This document shows positions 32,792-40,845 of a DNA stretch of 42,150 nucleotides, one piece after another; within the stretch, counting starts at the first letter, position 1; every line of letters begins with the position of its first letter. The DNA is from a virus. Location of the stretch: the IMG/VR virus record IMGVR_UViG_3300017735_000023, positions 1-42,150 of that record. One strand, 5' to 3'. The translations under genes were made by a program, and so were the position numbers. Under the pieces are notes generated by a model. It saw nothing but the letters and a program-made list of their open reading frames with translations. It had not been told where the DNA came from and made no database searches.

Positions 32792-34281
32792 CCAGTGCTG
32801 GTACTGGTAAGACAACAACCCTTATGGATCTGTTGTCCAAGTGCCTCGAGACTACAGCTCCTAATCAAATTTGCTTTACTACATTTACTAAAGCTGGTGC
32901 TACCGAAGCTATTGAGCGAGCACTGGCTCGTAATCCTAAGCTAAACGAAAAAGACTTTACTGCTTTTAGTACTCTACATGCTCTGTGTTTCAGACGCATC
33001 GAGCGTAAACAGATGCTGAATCTCCAAGACTACAAACTATTAGGCGAGTTAAGTGGTTATACTATGACAGGTGTGTCCTCCTTGTATGATAAACAAGACA
33101 CAACATCCATGCATACATGCAAGGGGGATCGCTTGTTACAGTATAACAGTCTAATGCGTAACATGCAGCAGTCAGCAGCAGACACACTGGTGCACCAGAT
33201 CAATACAAAGTTTAGTCCTGATGAGCTAGAAAGATTCAATGAACTATACAAACAATTCAAACAAGAAAAAAACAAGTACGATTTCACAGACCAGTTAGAA
33301 GTTTTTCTAGATAGAAAAATTAAACTGGGTGTAAAATTTTTATTTATAGATGAAGCACAAGATTTATCTCCGCTGCAATGGGAGATTGTTAATCACATTA
33401 GTAACGAAGTAGAACAAGTATACATAGCTGGTGATGACAAACAATCTATCTACAAATTTTCTGGTGGTGACCCATCGTCCTTGATTAACAAGAAAGGTAA
33501 CCGAATTGTTTTAGATACATCGTATCGTCTACCTACACCAGTGCTAGATTATGCCGAGAAGATATGCGACAAGATAACTGAGAAGCAACCCTATGAGGTA
33601 CATAGTAAACAGAGTGATGGAGCTGTACATAAGATAAGAACTTTAGATGATTTAGATTTTACTAGTGGTACCTGGTTTTTGTTAGCAAGAAACAAAGCAC
33701 TGCTCCCACTGTTTGAACAATACCTAGTTAACAAAAGAATACTATTTGTATCTGGTGGGTCAACATCATTGTTCAAAGAAAAACAAATTCACTTTATAAA
33801 ACTGTGGGAAAAACTACGGCTAGGCTACAAGTTCAAAGCATCTGAACTAAAAGAACTGTACCGTGAGTATCTACCCTGTGGTCTTGTACTTAAGAAAGGA
33901 TCTAAGAATCTAATAGAGTCTATGCCTGACAATGAGATGTATGACAAGGATGACCTTGTTAATAACTTTGGTTTAAAAACTCTTGCCAAATGGAATGAAG
34001 TATTTAAGCTATCAGATCTTACTAAGTCAGTACTACTACAAGCAGAAGCTGACAACAAACTAGATGATGCAACCAATATAGAAGTCAACACAATACACTC
34101 CTCCAAAGGTAGAGAAGCAGAGAATGTAGTTGTGTTACCAGATATGACAAGCACTAGTTTCTATAGCTACAACAAAGACCCTGACAATGAACACCGTGTG
34201 TTCTATGTAGCTTGCACCAGAGCCAAAAAGAATTTATATTTACACACTCCTTTAACTCAAAGATTCTATCCACTACCATGA
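32761..34281 (+). CDS. UvrD/Rep-like SF1 helicase
   Basis: A 506-residue superfamily 1 helicase. Motif I ASAGTGKT (11-18, K17), motif II DEAQD (D197, E198), motif III YIAGDDKQSIYKFSGGDP, motif IV TSYRLP, motif V VNTIHSSKGREAENVV and motif VI VACTRAKKNLY are all present and in order. It is shorter than UvrD (about 720 residues), with reduced 1B/2B domains, as in phage Dda-like enzymes. It may unwind the fork with the primase next door, as no DnaB-type helicase is seen. It ends in an ATGA overlap with the next helicase. Confidence 0.93.
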   Translation: MPNDKTTIYVASAGTGKTTTLMDLLSKCLETTAPNQICFTTFTKAGATEAIERALARNPKLNEKDFTAFSTLHALCFRRIERKQMLNLQDYKLLGELSGYTMTGVSSLYDKQDTTSMHTCKGDRLLQYNSLMRNMQQSAADTLVHQINTKFSPDELERFNELYKQFKQEKNKYDFTDQLEVFLDRKIKLGVKFLFIDEAQDLSPLQWEIVNHISNEVEQVYIAGDDKQSIYKFSGGDPSSLINKKGNRIVLDTSYRLPTPVLDYAEKICDKITEKQPYEVHSKQSDGAVHKIRTLDDLDFTSGTWFLLARNKALLPLFEQYLVNKRILFVSGGSTSLFKEKQIHFIKLWEKLRLGYKFKASELKELYREYLPCGLVLKKGSKNLIESMPDNEMYDKDDLVNNFGLKTLAKWNEVFKLSDLTKSVLLQAEADNKLDDATNIEVNTIHSSKGREAENVVVLPDMTSTSFYSYNKDPDNEHRVFYVACTRAKKNLYLHTPLTQRFYPLP

Positions 34282-35678
34282 TATATAAAACCAAACCACT
34301 TAAACATCAAGAACAAGCAACAGAACGATTTGTTAACGAACCATACGGAGCACTGTTCTGTGAGATGGGTACTGGCAAGTCAAAGATTATACTAGATATA
34401 ATACAGAACTCTAAGTCTCCTGTGTCCATACTAATTGTAGCACCCAATGGTCTGCACCATAACTGGGCACGCAATGAGATACCAAAGCATGTTGAGTCTG
34501 CTGATGTATACTGTTGGAACGGTCCACCATCTAGCAAAAAAAAGCAACAAGAGTTAAATAGATTCTATAATCTAGAATCGTACAATAAATTTTTTCTTAT
34601 TAATGTAGAAGCATTGCGTACTAAGTCAGGTTTTGACTTTGCACTTGCATTCTTAGTAGGATCACATGGTACTGAGCGTCACTTTATTGTAGATGAATCT
34701 ACTTGTATTAAGAATCCTAAAGCACAGCAAACAAAAGCTGTAATGAAATTAGCTAAACAATCAGAGCGTAGATGGGTACTCAATGGTACACCTATAACAC
34801 AGGGTCCTCTGGATCTATACAGTCAATGTAAGTTCTTAGATGCTAACAGCATACCAGAAAAAACAATGACTACATTCAAACATGCCTATGCTGTTGAGCG
34901 TACCATGACTATGGGTAACAGATCGTTCAATAAAGTTGTAGGCTATCAGAATCTAGACAAGTTAACTAAGAACATAGAACCATTTAGTCTGCGTCTAGAA
35001 AAGAAAGACTGTCTAGACCTACCAGAAAAAACTTTTACACCTATGTATGTAGAGCTAACACCAGAACAAGATCGTGTCTACAAAAGTATTAAAGAAGATT
35101 CTATTGCTATGCTACAAGGAGAGTTAGTTACCACTACTATGGCACTGACTCGTATTATTAAGCTGCACCAGATACTAACTGGCTTTGTTATTACAGATGA
35201 TGATGTTACTGTTAACCTTAAGAACAATCGTATCACTCTACTACAACAGATAGCTGAGACTACTAGACCATTGGTTATATTCTGTGCATACAAACACAAC
35301 GTACAACAGATTAAAGCTGCACTGTCAGACTACAAAGTTGTAACATACACTGGTAATGACAGCACAGCACAGAAGAATGACGCTGTCCTTGCATTTCAAG
35401 AAGGAGATGCTGACATATTTGTAGGTACAAGTGCTGCAGCAAAAGGCTTGACACTGACCAGGGCGTCCACTATGGTCTATTACAGTAACAACTATAGCCT
35501 TGAGAACAGGTTACAATCACAAGATAGAATACATCGTATTGGACAAGACAACAAATGTACATACATAGACTTAGTTGTACCTAATAGTATTGATGAAGCA
35601 ATTTTAAGAAGACTAAAAGAAAAGAAAGAACTTTCTAGCGAGGTTCTTGATGACCTAATAGACATAATTAAATCATGA
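34278..35678 (+). CDS. SNF2-like SF2 helicase/translocase
   Basis: A 466-residue protein from ATG 34278 (ATGA overlap with the preceding stop). Motif I EMGTGKSK (K34), motif II DEST (D139, E140), motif III VLNGTPI, and the C-terminal YYSNNYSLENRLQSQDRIHRIGQ-type motif V-VI (D416) are diagnostic of SWI2/SNF2 ATPases. It is a minimal version without accessory domains. Phage SNF2-like enzymes are proposed to remodel protein-DNA complexes or branch-migrate DNA during replication and recombination. Overlaps the next gene by 4 bases. Confidence 0.92.
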   Translation: MIYKTKPLKHQEQATERFVNEPYGALFCEMGTGKSKIILDIIQNSKSPVSILIVAPNGLHHNWARNEIPKHVESADVYCWNGPPSSKKKQQELNRFYNLESYNKFFLINVEALRTKSGFDFALAFLVGSHGTERHFIVDESTCIKNPKAQQTKAVMKLAKQSERRWVLNGTPITQGPLDLYSQCKFLDANSIPEKTMTTFKHAYAVERTMTMGNRSFNKVVGYQNLDKLTKNIEPFSLRLEKKDCLDLPEKTFTPMYVELTPEQDRVYKSIKEDSIAMLQGELVTTTMALTRIIKLHQILTGFVITDDDVTVNLKNNRITLLQQIAETTRPLVIFCAYKHNVQQIKAALSDYKVVTYTGNDSTAQKNDAVLAFQEGDADIFVGTSAAAKGLTLTRASTMVYYSNNYSLENRLQSQDRIHRIGQDNKCTYIDLVVPNSIDEAILRRLKEKKELSSEVLDDLIDIIKS

Positions 35679-36646
35679 CAAAAACAGAGAGAATAAAAAA
35701 ATACTTGCATAAGTACCCTGAGCACGGCAACCGAACTCTTGCTCAAGTAATTGTTAAAGAACACCCTAATCTATTCCCTACATTAGAAGCAGCACGTTCT
35801 TGTGTACGACGTATACGAGGTAACCTTAGCAATGGTCAAAGAAAGTATGCAGACCCAGAACTTAAAAGACCCAACGGTAAAGCTGGAGAGTACAAACTAC
35901 CTAAGTCACTCAACAAAAAGAAATCAGTCGTTAAGATACCTGATGGAGTTACTCTTATCTTGTCTGATGTGCATGTTCCTTATCACGATGTGGATGCTGT
36001 GGAGTGTGCTCTTAGTCATATTGAAAATCCTACAAACATTGTGCTCAATGGTGATGCGGTAGATTTTTTTGCTGTTAGTAGATGGGACAAGGATCCAGAT
36101 GCAAGAGACTTAGCTGGTGAGTTACAAGCTAGTCGTCAGTTTCTTATGCATCTAAGAGAGAGATTCCCTAAGACAAATATATTTTTTAAGATAGGTAACC
36201 ACGAAGAAAGATGGGAAACTTATTTATGGAGAAAGGCACCAGAGATATGTGGTGTACCTGACTTCAAATTATCCAAGCTACTAAGATTCAAAGAACTAGG
36301 GATCGAAGAAATAGGGGGACGCCAGCTTGCTAAAGCTGGTAGTCTTTGGATACTGCATGGACACGAGTTTCCTGGTGCGTTTGATCCTGTTAACTTTGCT
36401 CGTACTTTACAGGTGAAGACAGGATGTTGTACCATCGCTGGTCACAAGCATAAAACCAGCCAACACTCCGTCAGGAGGATGAATAATGATACTGTCAGTT
36501 GCTGGTCTATCGGCTGTCTCTGTGACCTCGACCCTGACTATATGCCTGTGAATCAATGGAACCTTGGATTCGCTGTCGTCACACACAGCGGTAAGAAATT
36601 CAGCGTGGACAATTACAGGATTGTTGATGGAGAAGCCCACCGTTAA
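35675..36646 (+). CDS. Calcineurin-like metallophosphoesterase with N-terminal HTH-like domain
   Basis: A 323-residue protein. Residues 1-50 look like a helix-turn-helix (IKKYLHKYPEHGNRTLAQVIV). The phosphoesterase starts near 90: DVH (D98, H100), GD (D127), GNHE (N175, H176), HGHE (H228, H230) and GHKHK (H257, H259), all metal ligands of the calcineurin/Mre11 fold. Phage members with an N-terminal DNA-binding segment may be nucleases or phosphatases for DNA ends. It is the last gene of the rightward arm and its stop overlaps the stop of the convergent late gene by 4 bases. Confidence 0.9.
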   Translation: MTKTERIKKYLHKYPEHGNRTLAQVIVKEHPNLFPTLEAARSCVRRIRGNLSNGQRKYADPELKRPNGKAGEYKLPKSLNKKKSVVKIPDGVTLILSDVHVPYHDVDAVECALSHIENPTNIVLNGDAVDFFAVSRWDKDPDARDLAGELQASRQFLMHLRERFPKTNIFFKIGNHEERWETYLWRKAPEICGVPDFKLSKLLRFKELGIEEIGGRQLAKAGSLWILHGHEFPGAFDPVNFARTLQVKTGCCTIAGHKHKTSQHSVRRMNNDTVSCWSIGCLCDLDPDYMPVNQWNLGFAVVTHSGKKFSVDNYRIVDGEAHR

Positions 36647-37329
36647 ATTCCGTCGTAGCTAGTTTCAGATTTAGTTTCGTTACTAGGAACTTCTCCAACC
36701 ACTACAATATCTTTGATGTGAAATGTACCTGTAGTGGATAACACAGAACCAGCGTCACCAAACTCTGCTTCGTTAGGTACACCGTTACTATCTTTTATAC
36801 ATATAAAAGTTGTACCACCTCTTGTATCTCGACCACCCCCATGTTTTCTACCAAATTTAAAAGTAGCAGTTGTCCAAGCATTACCTACAATTTGTACAGG
36901 GTCTGCAGTATAATCTCTTTCTGAATGACCAGCGTGCCACCATTTACCTATAGCTGCGTGACCAGTTGGAAAAAAGTATTTAAATGTTACAGTACCTGAT
37001 ATACATTTTTGCCATTCAAACCCAGGAGAATTAGTTATACCAGGATAATCTTTTATACCAAACTGATGTGATGCACCATCACCAGTAACAACTATACTAA
37101 TAACCTCAGTTTCTCCTTCAACAGTAACACCGACATTTTCTTCAATGTCCATATCATTATCATTGTTATACTTAGCAAAATGTGGGTATGTGTTCCAAGG
37201 AGCTGAACCACCACCATCTCTACCATTAGGAGATCCGTTAGCGATAAAATCAGCAATGTCTGCTGCTGATGTATAAACTACTTGTTCATCTCTACTTGTT
37301 AAAGAAGATTTTGTAAGTGGTTTATGCAT
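36643..37329 (-). CDS. Putative surface/fibre protein, last gene of late arm
   Basis: A 228-residue beta-rich protein (Gly, Thr and aromatic residues; GRKHGGGRDTRGGTTFICIKD) that follows the fibre paralogs. The middle (residues 70-210) resembles a jelly-roll or carbohydrate-binding domain (WQKCISGTVTFKYFFPTG; FHIKDIVVVGEV). Its N-terminal 35 residues differ from the fibre paralogs. A role at the tail tip or capsid surface is inferred from context. It starts in a one-base overlap with the small gene upstream. Confidence 0.65.
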   Translation of the reverse strand: MHKPLTKSSLTSRDEQVVYTSAADIADFIANGSPNGRDGGGSAPWNTYPHFAKYNNDNDMDIEENVGVTVEGETEVISIVVTGDGASHQFGIKDYPGITNSPGFEWQKCISGTVTFKYFFPTGHAAIGKWWHAGHSERDYTADPVQIVGNAWTTATFKFGRKHGGGRDTRGGTTFICIKDSNGVPNEAEFGDAGSVLSTTGTFHIKDIVVVGEVPSNETKSETSYDGI

Positions 37330-37424
37330 TAGTATCCTGATCCACTAGTAGATGATGATGTTTCTTTTACTGGTGCTCCGTTAGAAGCTGATGATGTAGT
37401 AACTGATGTTGTTTCTTTTGCCAT
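37329..37424 (-). CDS. 31-residue Ser/Thr-rich peptide
   Basis: MAKETTSVTTSSASNG... ending SSSTSGSGY, almost only small polar residues. The stop codon overlaps the start of the next gene (TAATG type). It may be a disordered linker peptide or the remnant of a fibre gene. No Shine-Dalgarno. Coding status is uncertain. Confidence 0.4.
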   Translation of the reverse strand: MAKETTSVTTSSASNGAPVKETSSSTSGSGY

Positions 37425-37462
37425 ACTTTTGTTATAGTTTAAATTTTTATTATGTCAACTTA

Positions 37463-38095
37463 TTAATAATCTGTTAGTTTAATTATCATAAGACTTAATG
37501 AACCAGATCCACTACCTGTGAAACCACCAGTATTTCTACCGACTCTAACAAAAATAGTTCCTGAATTTTTTATTTGTATAAAACTACCAGCATCATTAGT
37601 CATCTGTCCTATTTGACCATAAGTACCACCATTTGGTGTAAACCCTATTTTAACTGAAAAATTAGATCCACTTGCAATAGATAATGCTATTTGATAATGA
37701 CCAGTAGGCATATAAAAACCACCGCCACTAGTATTTTCTGATATATTAATAGCATTATCTTTATAAACATCCCAATTAGTTAATGCAACCTCACTTGTTA
37801 CACCACTAAAATTTTTATAAGCTGCTAACCAAAGTGCGTTTGGTCTGTGGTTTGAAATAGCAGTTGAAACAGCTGCACTAGTTGCTAGTGTAGTATTGTT
37901 TGTGCCAGAACTTATATTAGTTTTAACTAAAGAACTGTCAAGATTGTTAAAACCTATGCCATTAACTGCAGCATGAACAGCATCACTAGTAATCATATTG
38001 GTGCTGCCGTCAGTTGGTGTAGTATCAGCATTATGAACCTTGTTCAATGCTGAATTAACCTGTGTTCCTGTTAAACTAAGATTATAATTACTCAT
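37463..38095 (-). CDS. Fibre-like protein, paralog 3
   Basis: A 210-residue protein. Its first 85 residues (MSNYNLSLTGTQVNSALNKVHNAD..., then SSGTNNTTLATSAAVS) are homologous to the N-termini of the two genes upstream, while the C-terminal 120 residues are different: a beta-rich domain (GGGFYMPTGHYQIALSIASGS) ending SLSLMIIKLTDY. A conserved anchor plus variable C1q/TNF-like head is the usual design for receptor-binding or decoration proteins. This copy is the most diverged of the three. The start overlaps the next gene's stop by 4 bases. Confidence 0.75.
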   Translation of the reverse strand: MSNYNLSLTGTQVNSALNKVHNADTTPTDGSTNMITSDAVHAAVNGIGFNNLDSSLVKTNISSGTNNTTLATSAAVSTAISNHRPNALWLAAYKNFSGVTSEVALTNWDVYKDNAINISENTSGGGFYMPTGHYQIALSIASGSNFSVKIGFTPNGGTYGQIGQMTNDAGSFIQIKNSGTIFVRVGRNTGGFTGSGSGSLSLMIIKLTDY

Positions 38096-38787
38096 GCTTG
38101 AAAATGTCTAATTACTGTTATTGTGCATTCTTTATATGTAGCTTGTCCGTGGTAAGCTTTGTCTAGATACATCGATGCATACATAGTTCTATTTTTAAAA
38201 ACACTATTAAAACCACTAGAATATGATATCCTCTTACAATCTGTATCGTTAAAAGGATAATTATTTGTAGATGGTAGTCCAAAGGCTGAATGTGAAGTAA
38301 AGTAGTTGTTGTCATAAAGCCTCATATCCACACTCCATGCATTATTACTAGAACTTCTTACAAACCTACCAGAAAAAATTACAGTGCAAATACAATTCTG
38401 ATTAATACCTATTGTAGTACCATCAGTAGAACAAAAATTTCCAGGATCAGATGTTTCAGTAAAACCAGAAATAGATCCATCACTAGTTCTTGAACCATCA
38501 GAAGCAGTAAAGTATGCAACATTAGTATTCTGAGCAGCAGCATTGTCAACATAAGACTTAATTGCTGCACTAGATGCTAGTGTAGTATTGTTTGTGCCAG
38601 AACTTAAATCAGTTTTAACTAAACTATTATTTAGATTAGCAAACTGTATATCATTAACAGCATCAAACACACCATCACTAGTAATCATATTCTGACTACC
38701 ATTGACAGGTGTAGCATCAGGATTGTGCACCTTGTTCAAAGCTGCATTAATCTGTGTTCCTGTTAGACTTAAATCAAAATTACTCAT
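38092..38787 (-). CDS. Fibre-like protein, paralog 2
   Basis: A 231-residue protein sharing its N-terminal 90 residues (SLTGTQINAALNKVHNPD; AVNDIQFANLNNSLVKTDLS) with paralog 1 almost without change, including 88 bases of identical DNA. The C-terminal 140 residues form a separate beta-rich head (TSDGSISGFTETSDPGNFC...) with a CTVIFSGRFVRSS strand and end TITVIRHFQA. Architecture suggests trimeric or oligomeric tail-fibre heads on a shared anchor. Overlaps neighbours by 1 and 4 bases. Confidence 0.75.
   Translation of the reverse strand: MSNFDLSLTGTQINAALNKVHNPDATPVNGSQNMITSDGVFDAVNDIQFANLNNSLVKTDLSSGTNNTTLASSAAIKSYVDNAAAQNTNVAYFTASDGSRTSDGSISGFTETSDPGNFCSTDGTTIGINQNCICTVIFSGRFVRSSSNNAWSVDMRLYDNNYFTSHSAFGLPSTNNYPFNDTDCKRISYSSGFNSVFKNRTMYASMYLDKAYHGQATYKECTITVIRHFQA
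38597..38684 (-). repeat. 88-bp exact repeat in fibre genes, copy A
   Basis: This stretch in the anchor-coding part of paralog 2 is base-for-base identical to 39256-39343 in paralog 1. Even synonymous positions are unchanged, while flanking sequence has diverged, which points to recent duplication or gene conversion. Confidence 0.9.
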
Positions 38788-39446
38788 TATATTAGTTTTG
38801 TTATTTTAATTCTACAGTTTCTCCAATATGATGTACCACTAGTTGAGTTATTGTAAACTGTAATAGTAAATGAATTGCCCTCAGAACCTCTTTGAGTTCC
38901 TCCATAAAACTGTGCGTATCCTCCGTTAAGAGGTCCTGATGCAGTTCCCATACTTGTACCGTTTACTTGAAAATCTAAAAGAGCTCCGTTCATACCACCA
39001 GTAGCTTGTCTTGTATCATAATGTTCGCACTCCCAAGTAATAACATAATAACCACTAGAAACAGTAATACTTGTAGCGTCTGTAAGTGCTATACTATCAG
39101 GATCACTAGTCTCACTACAACCAGAAATATTTCCGTCGTTATTTTTGTTGCCATCAGCAAAAGTATAAAGAGCACTTGATAACCCTGCACTTGCAACGGT
39201 GGTGTCAACATAAGATTTAACTGCTCCACTAGATGCTAGTGTGGTATTGTTTGTACCAGAACTTAAATCAGTTTTAACTAAACTATTATTTAGATTAGCA
39301 AACTGTATATCATTAACAGCATCAAACACACCATCACTAGTAACTACGTTAACACTACCATTTGTTGGTTGTGTATCAGCGTTGTGTACCTTATTAAGTG
39401 CAGCATCTATCTGTGCACCAGTTAAACTTAAATCATAATCAGACAT
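38787..39446 (-). CDS. Fibre-like protein, paralog 1
   Basis: A 219-residue protein, first of the three tandem paralogs. The N-terminal anchor matches paralog 2; the head (from about residue 95) shares a short ISGCSETSDPDSI segment with paralog 2's ISGFTETSDPGNF before diverging, and ends KITKLI. The shared strand then different head supports duplication followed by head divergence or exchange. The start is 1 base after the stop of the basic 79-residue gene. Confidence 0.75.
   Translation of the reverse strand: MSDYDLSLTGAQIDAALNKVHNADTQPTNGSVNVVTSDGVFDAVNDIQFANLNNSLVKTDLSSGTNNTTLASSGAVKSYVDTTVASAGLSSALYTFADGNKNNDGNISGCSETSDPDSIALTDATSITVSSGYYVITWECEHYDTRQATGGMNGALLDFQVNGTSMGTASGPLNGGYAQFYGGTQRGSEGNSFTITVYNNSTSGTSYWRNCRIKITKLI
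39256..39343 (-). repeat. 88-bp exact repeat in fibre genes, copy B
   Basis: Second copy of the repeat, in the anchor-coding part of paralog 1. Two identical blocks 659 bases apart give a substrate for homologous recombination that would swap heads or delete one gene. Confidence 0.9.
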
Positions 39447-39686
39447 TTAGCATTTCCATTTCCTAAGTGCAAGTGCTTTACGAGTTGGTCTACCCTTCTC
39501 GTCTTTCATTGGTCCCTTAGCACCAGACATCCTTGCACAAAAAGATTTACGACGCTTTGCTGCCTTAGAACCACGCTTGACTTTACCTGTAACAGGAGCT
39601 TTAAGGTTAGCACCTTCCTTAGCTTTGAAGTATCTACGACCTGCAGCTGTTAAGCCACCAGTTTTACTCTTGTGTTCTTTCCTCAT
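39447..39686 (-). CDS. Basic small virion-type protein (DUF6321-like)
   Basis: A 79-residue, very basic protein with LTAAGRRYFKAKEGANLKAP, KRGSKAAKRRKSFCARMSG and an end RKALALRKWKC. This pattern is known from short proteins of cyanophages and other marine phages (DUF6321-like). The high Lys/Arg content suggests binding to packaged DNA or to a capsid surface. It overlaps the preceding gene by 4 bases. Confidence 0.75.
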   Translation of the reverse strand: MRKEHKSKTGGLTAAGRRYFKAKEGANLKAPVTGKVKRGSKAAKRRKSFCARMSGAKGPMKDEKGRPTRKALALRKWKC

Positions 39687-39958
39687 TTTTTTCTACGATT
39701 AGCTTTTACCCTTCTCGGCTTCCCTGCTGGTTGTCCGAGTCTCTTCTTTTCTGAAATTCGTGCTCGTTTCTTTGATGGGGAGAGTTCCCCAGCAGTCACA
39801 GGGGTTTTCTTGCTGACACGCTTTGATGGTCTGCAATATGGCGTTCCTCGCTTTTCTCCCTGTCGTCGTCCACAAGGCTTTCCAGAGCGGACATCTACCC
39901 ACTTTTCCTTGAACCATCTCTTCAGAGCTAGTCCCTTCTCTGTCTTGCGTACTGCCAT
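39683..39958 (-). CDS. Basic Cys-containing small protein (DUF5872-like)
   Basis: A 91-residue, Arg/Lys-rich protein starting MAVRKTEKGLALKRWFKEKW and containing GKPCGRR and GTPYCRPSKR, a layout seen in DUF5872 proteins of marine phages and some large algal viruses. The end is a basic tail (KPRRVKANRRKK). The two Cys could bind metal or form a disulfide. Packaged DNA binding is plausible from charge but unproven. Confidence 0.75.
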   Translation of the reverse strand: MAVRKTEKGLALKRWFKEKWVDVRSGKPCGRRQGEKRGTPYCRPSKRVSKKTPVTAGELSPSKKRARISEKKRLGQPAGKPRRVKANRRKK

Positions 39959-40084
39959 CTACTTCTTGTTGCCCCAACTCTTGGCTCCTTTCTTTCTACA
40001 TTTGGCTATAGCCCCAGAAGCATAGGCACTAGGAAACACCTTGTACCTTGACTTGACCTTACGATAGCATGCGTCCTTAGCCAT
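39959..40084 (-). CDS. 41-residue basic phage protein
   Basis: MAKDACYRKVKSRYKVFPSA... with ASGAIAKCRKKGAKSWG, a pattern I recognise from short conserved proteins of marine T4-like and T7-like phages. The start at 40084 overlaps the preceding stop by 8 bases and the stop abuts the next ATG. Two Cys and many Lys are conserved features of the type. Virion association is suspected; function unknown. Confidence 0.75.
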   Translation of the reverse strand: MAKDACYRKVKSRYKVFPSAYASGAIAKCRKKGAKSWGNKK

Positions 40085-40181
40085 TGTATTTCATCTTCTT
40101 ACCTTTTTTCTTTGCAGCTGCTTTCGCTTGTGCAATTCCTTTAGGTGTGTATGCGAATTTTTTTCCGTTAACTTTAGGCAT
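40077..40181 (-). CDS. 34-residue basic phage protein
   Basis: MPKVNGKKFAYTPKGIAQAK..., ending KKKGKKMKYNG. The opening 'MPKVNGK.YAYTPKG' is a pattern found in marine phage genomes next to the other small basic genes. The ATG at 40181 overlaps the stop of the upstream gene (TAATG). Nearly a third of residues are Lys. Function unknown; nucleic-acid binding likely from charge. Confidence 0.75.
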   Translation of the reverse strand: MPKVNGKKFAYTPKGIAQAKAAAKKKGKKMKYNG

Positions 40182-40588
40182 TATTTACTTACTGCTGCAC
40201 TACCAAAGTAAAATGATATAATACTTATAATAGCTGTTTTGATTTCTGGTAGGATAATATATCCATGTAAAGTTTCGTAAGTTACGCCTTTAGAAAAGCC
40301 GAACCACTTACTATATTCAGTAGCAACAGTAACACCTTCGTCACTGTGTGCTAAAATAAACGGTGCAATAATTACACCAAACAAGACTGTAAAAACAATT
40401 ATACGTCTAGTCCAAGCACCAAAGGCATCTACCCTAGCTGCTGCTGCATCTGCACTTTCGTCTGATGCTTTCTGTTTCTTAATCAAGCCCTCAGTAACTG
40501 CTGCTTGATTCTGCACCAATGTACCAATAAGCTTAAAGATGAAGCCAGAAGCCCCACCGCCTAACATTGCTAATAATTCTGTACTCAT
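40181..40588 (-). CDS. Membrane protein, holin candidate
   Basis: A 135-residue protein with an N-terminal hydrophobic helix (MLGGGASGFIFKLIGTLV, residues 8-25), a polar helical region (QKASDESADAAAARVDAF), a strong helix (RRIIVFTVLFGVIIAPFILA, 62-81) and a C-terminal one (AIISIISFYFGSAAV). The layout resembles three-helix membrane proteins found beside lysis genes in many phages (3TM holin types). Position in the membrane-protein cluster agrees. Holin function is an inference. Confidence 0.6.
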   Translation of the reverse strand: MSTELLAMLGGGASGFIFKLIGTLVQNQAAVTEGLIKKQKASDESADAAAARVDAFGAWTRRIIVFTVLFGVIIAPFILAHSDEGVTVATEYSKWFGFSKGVTYETLHGYIILPEIKTAIISIISFYFGSAAVSK

Positions 40589-40845
40589 TTTTTTATATTT
40601 CTATAAACTATAACTGCTAAAAAGGCAAGCCCCATTAAGAGCCCTGTGGCTGCAGGTTCAGGAACTGCAGGGTAATCGACACCAAACCTGTAATCAAGTT
40701 CGTCCCAACCATACTGTGTATTCTCATACTGTACACCATCCCACTCTTGTCTGTCTAGTAAAGGTACAAAGTAATACCACTCCCAATCTTGGTTAATGTT
40801 AATCCAAGATATAGTCTCATACTCTTCTTCTTCTACTATACTCAT
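40585..40845 (-). CDS. Small protein with PEP-CTERM-like C-terminus
   Basis: An 86-residue protein. Residues 1-58 are acidic and Trp/Tyr-rich (YETISWININQDWEWYYFVP). The C-terminus has VPEP (about 61-64), a hydrophobic helix (AATGLLMGLAFLAVIVY) and a basic end (RNIKK): the three parts of a PEP-CTERM sorting signal, which host exosortases recognise. There is no N-terminal signal peptide, which true PEP-CTERM proteins have. It sits between two membrane-protein genes with ATGA overlaps. It might be an inner-membrane lysis factor with a chance resemblance. Confidence 0.65.
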   Translation of the reverse strand: MSIVEEEEYETISWININQDWEWYYFVPLLDRQEWDGVQYENTQYGWDELDYRFGVDYPAVPEPAATGLLMGLAFLAVIVYRNIKK

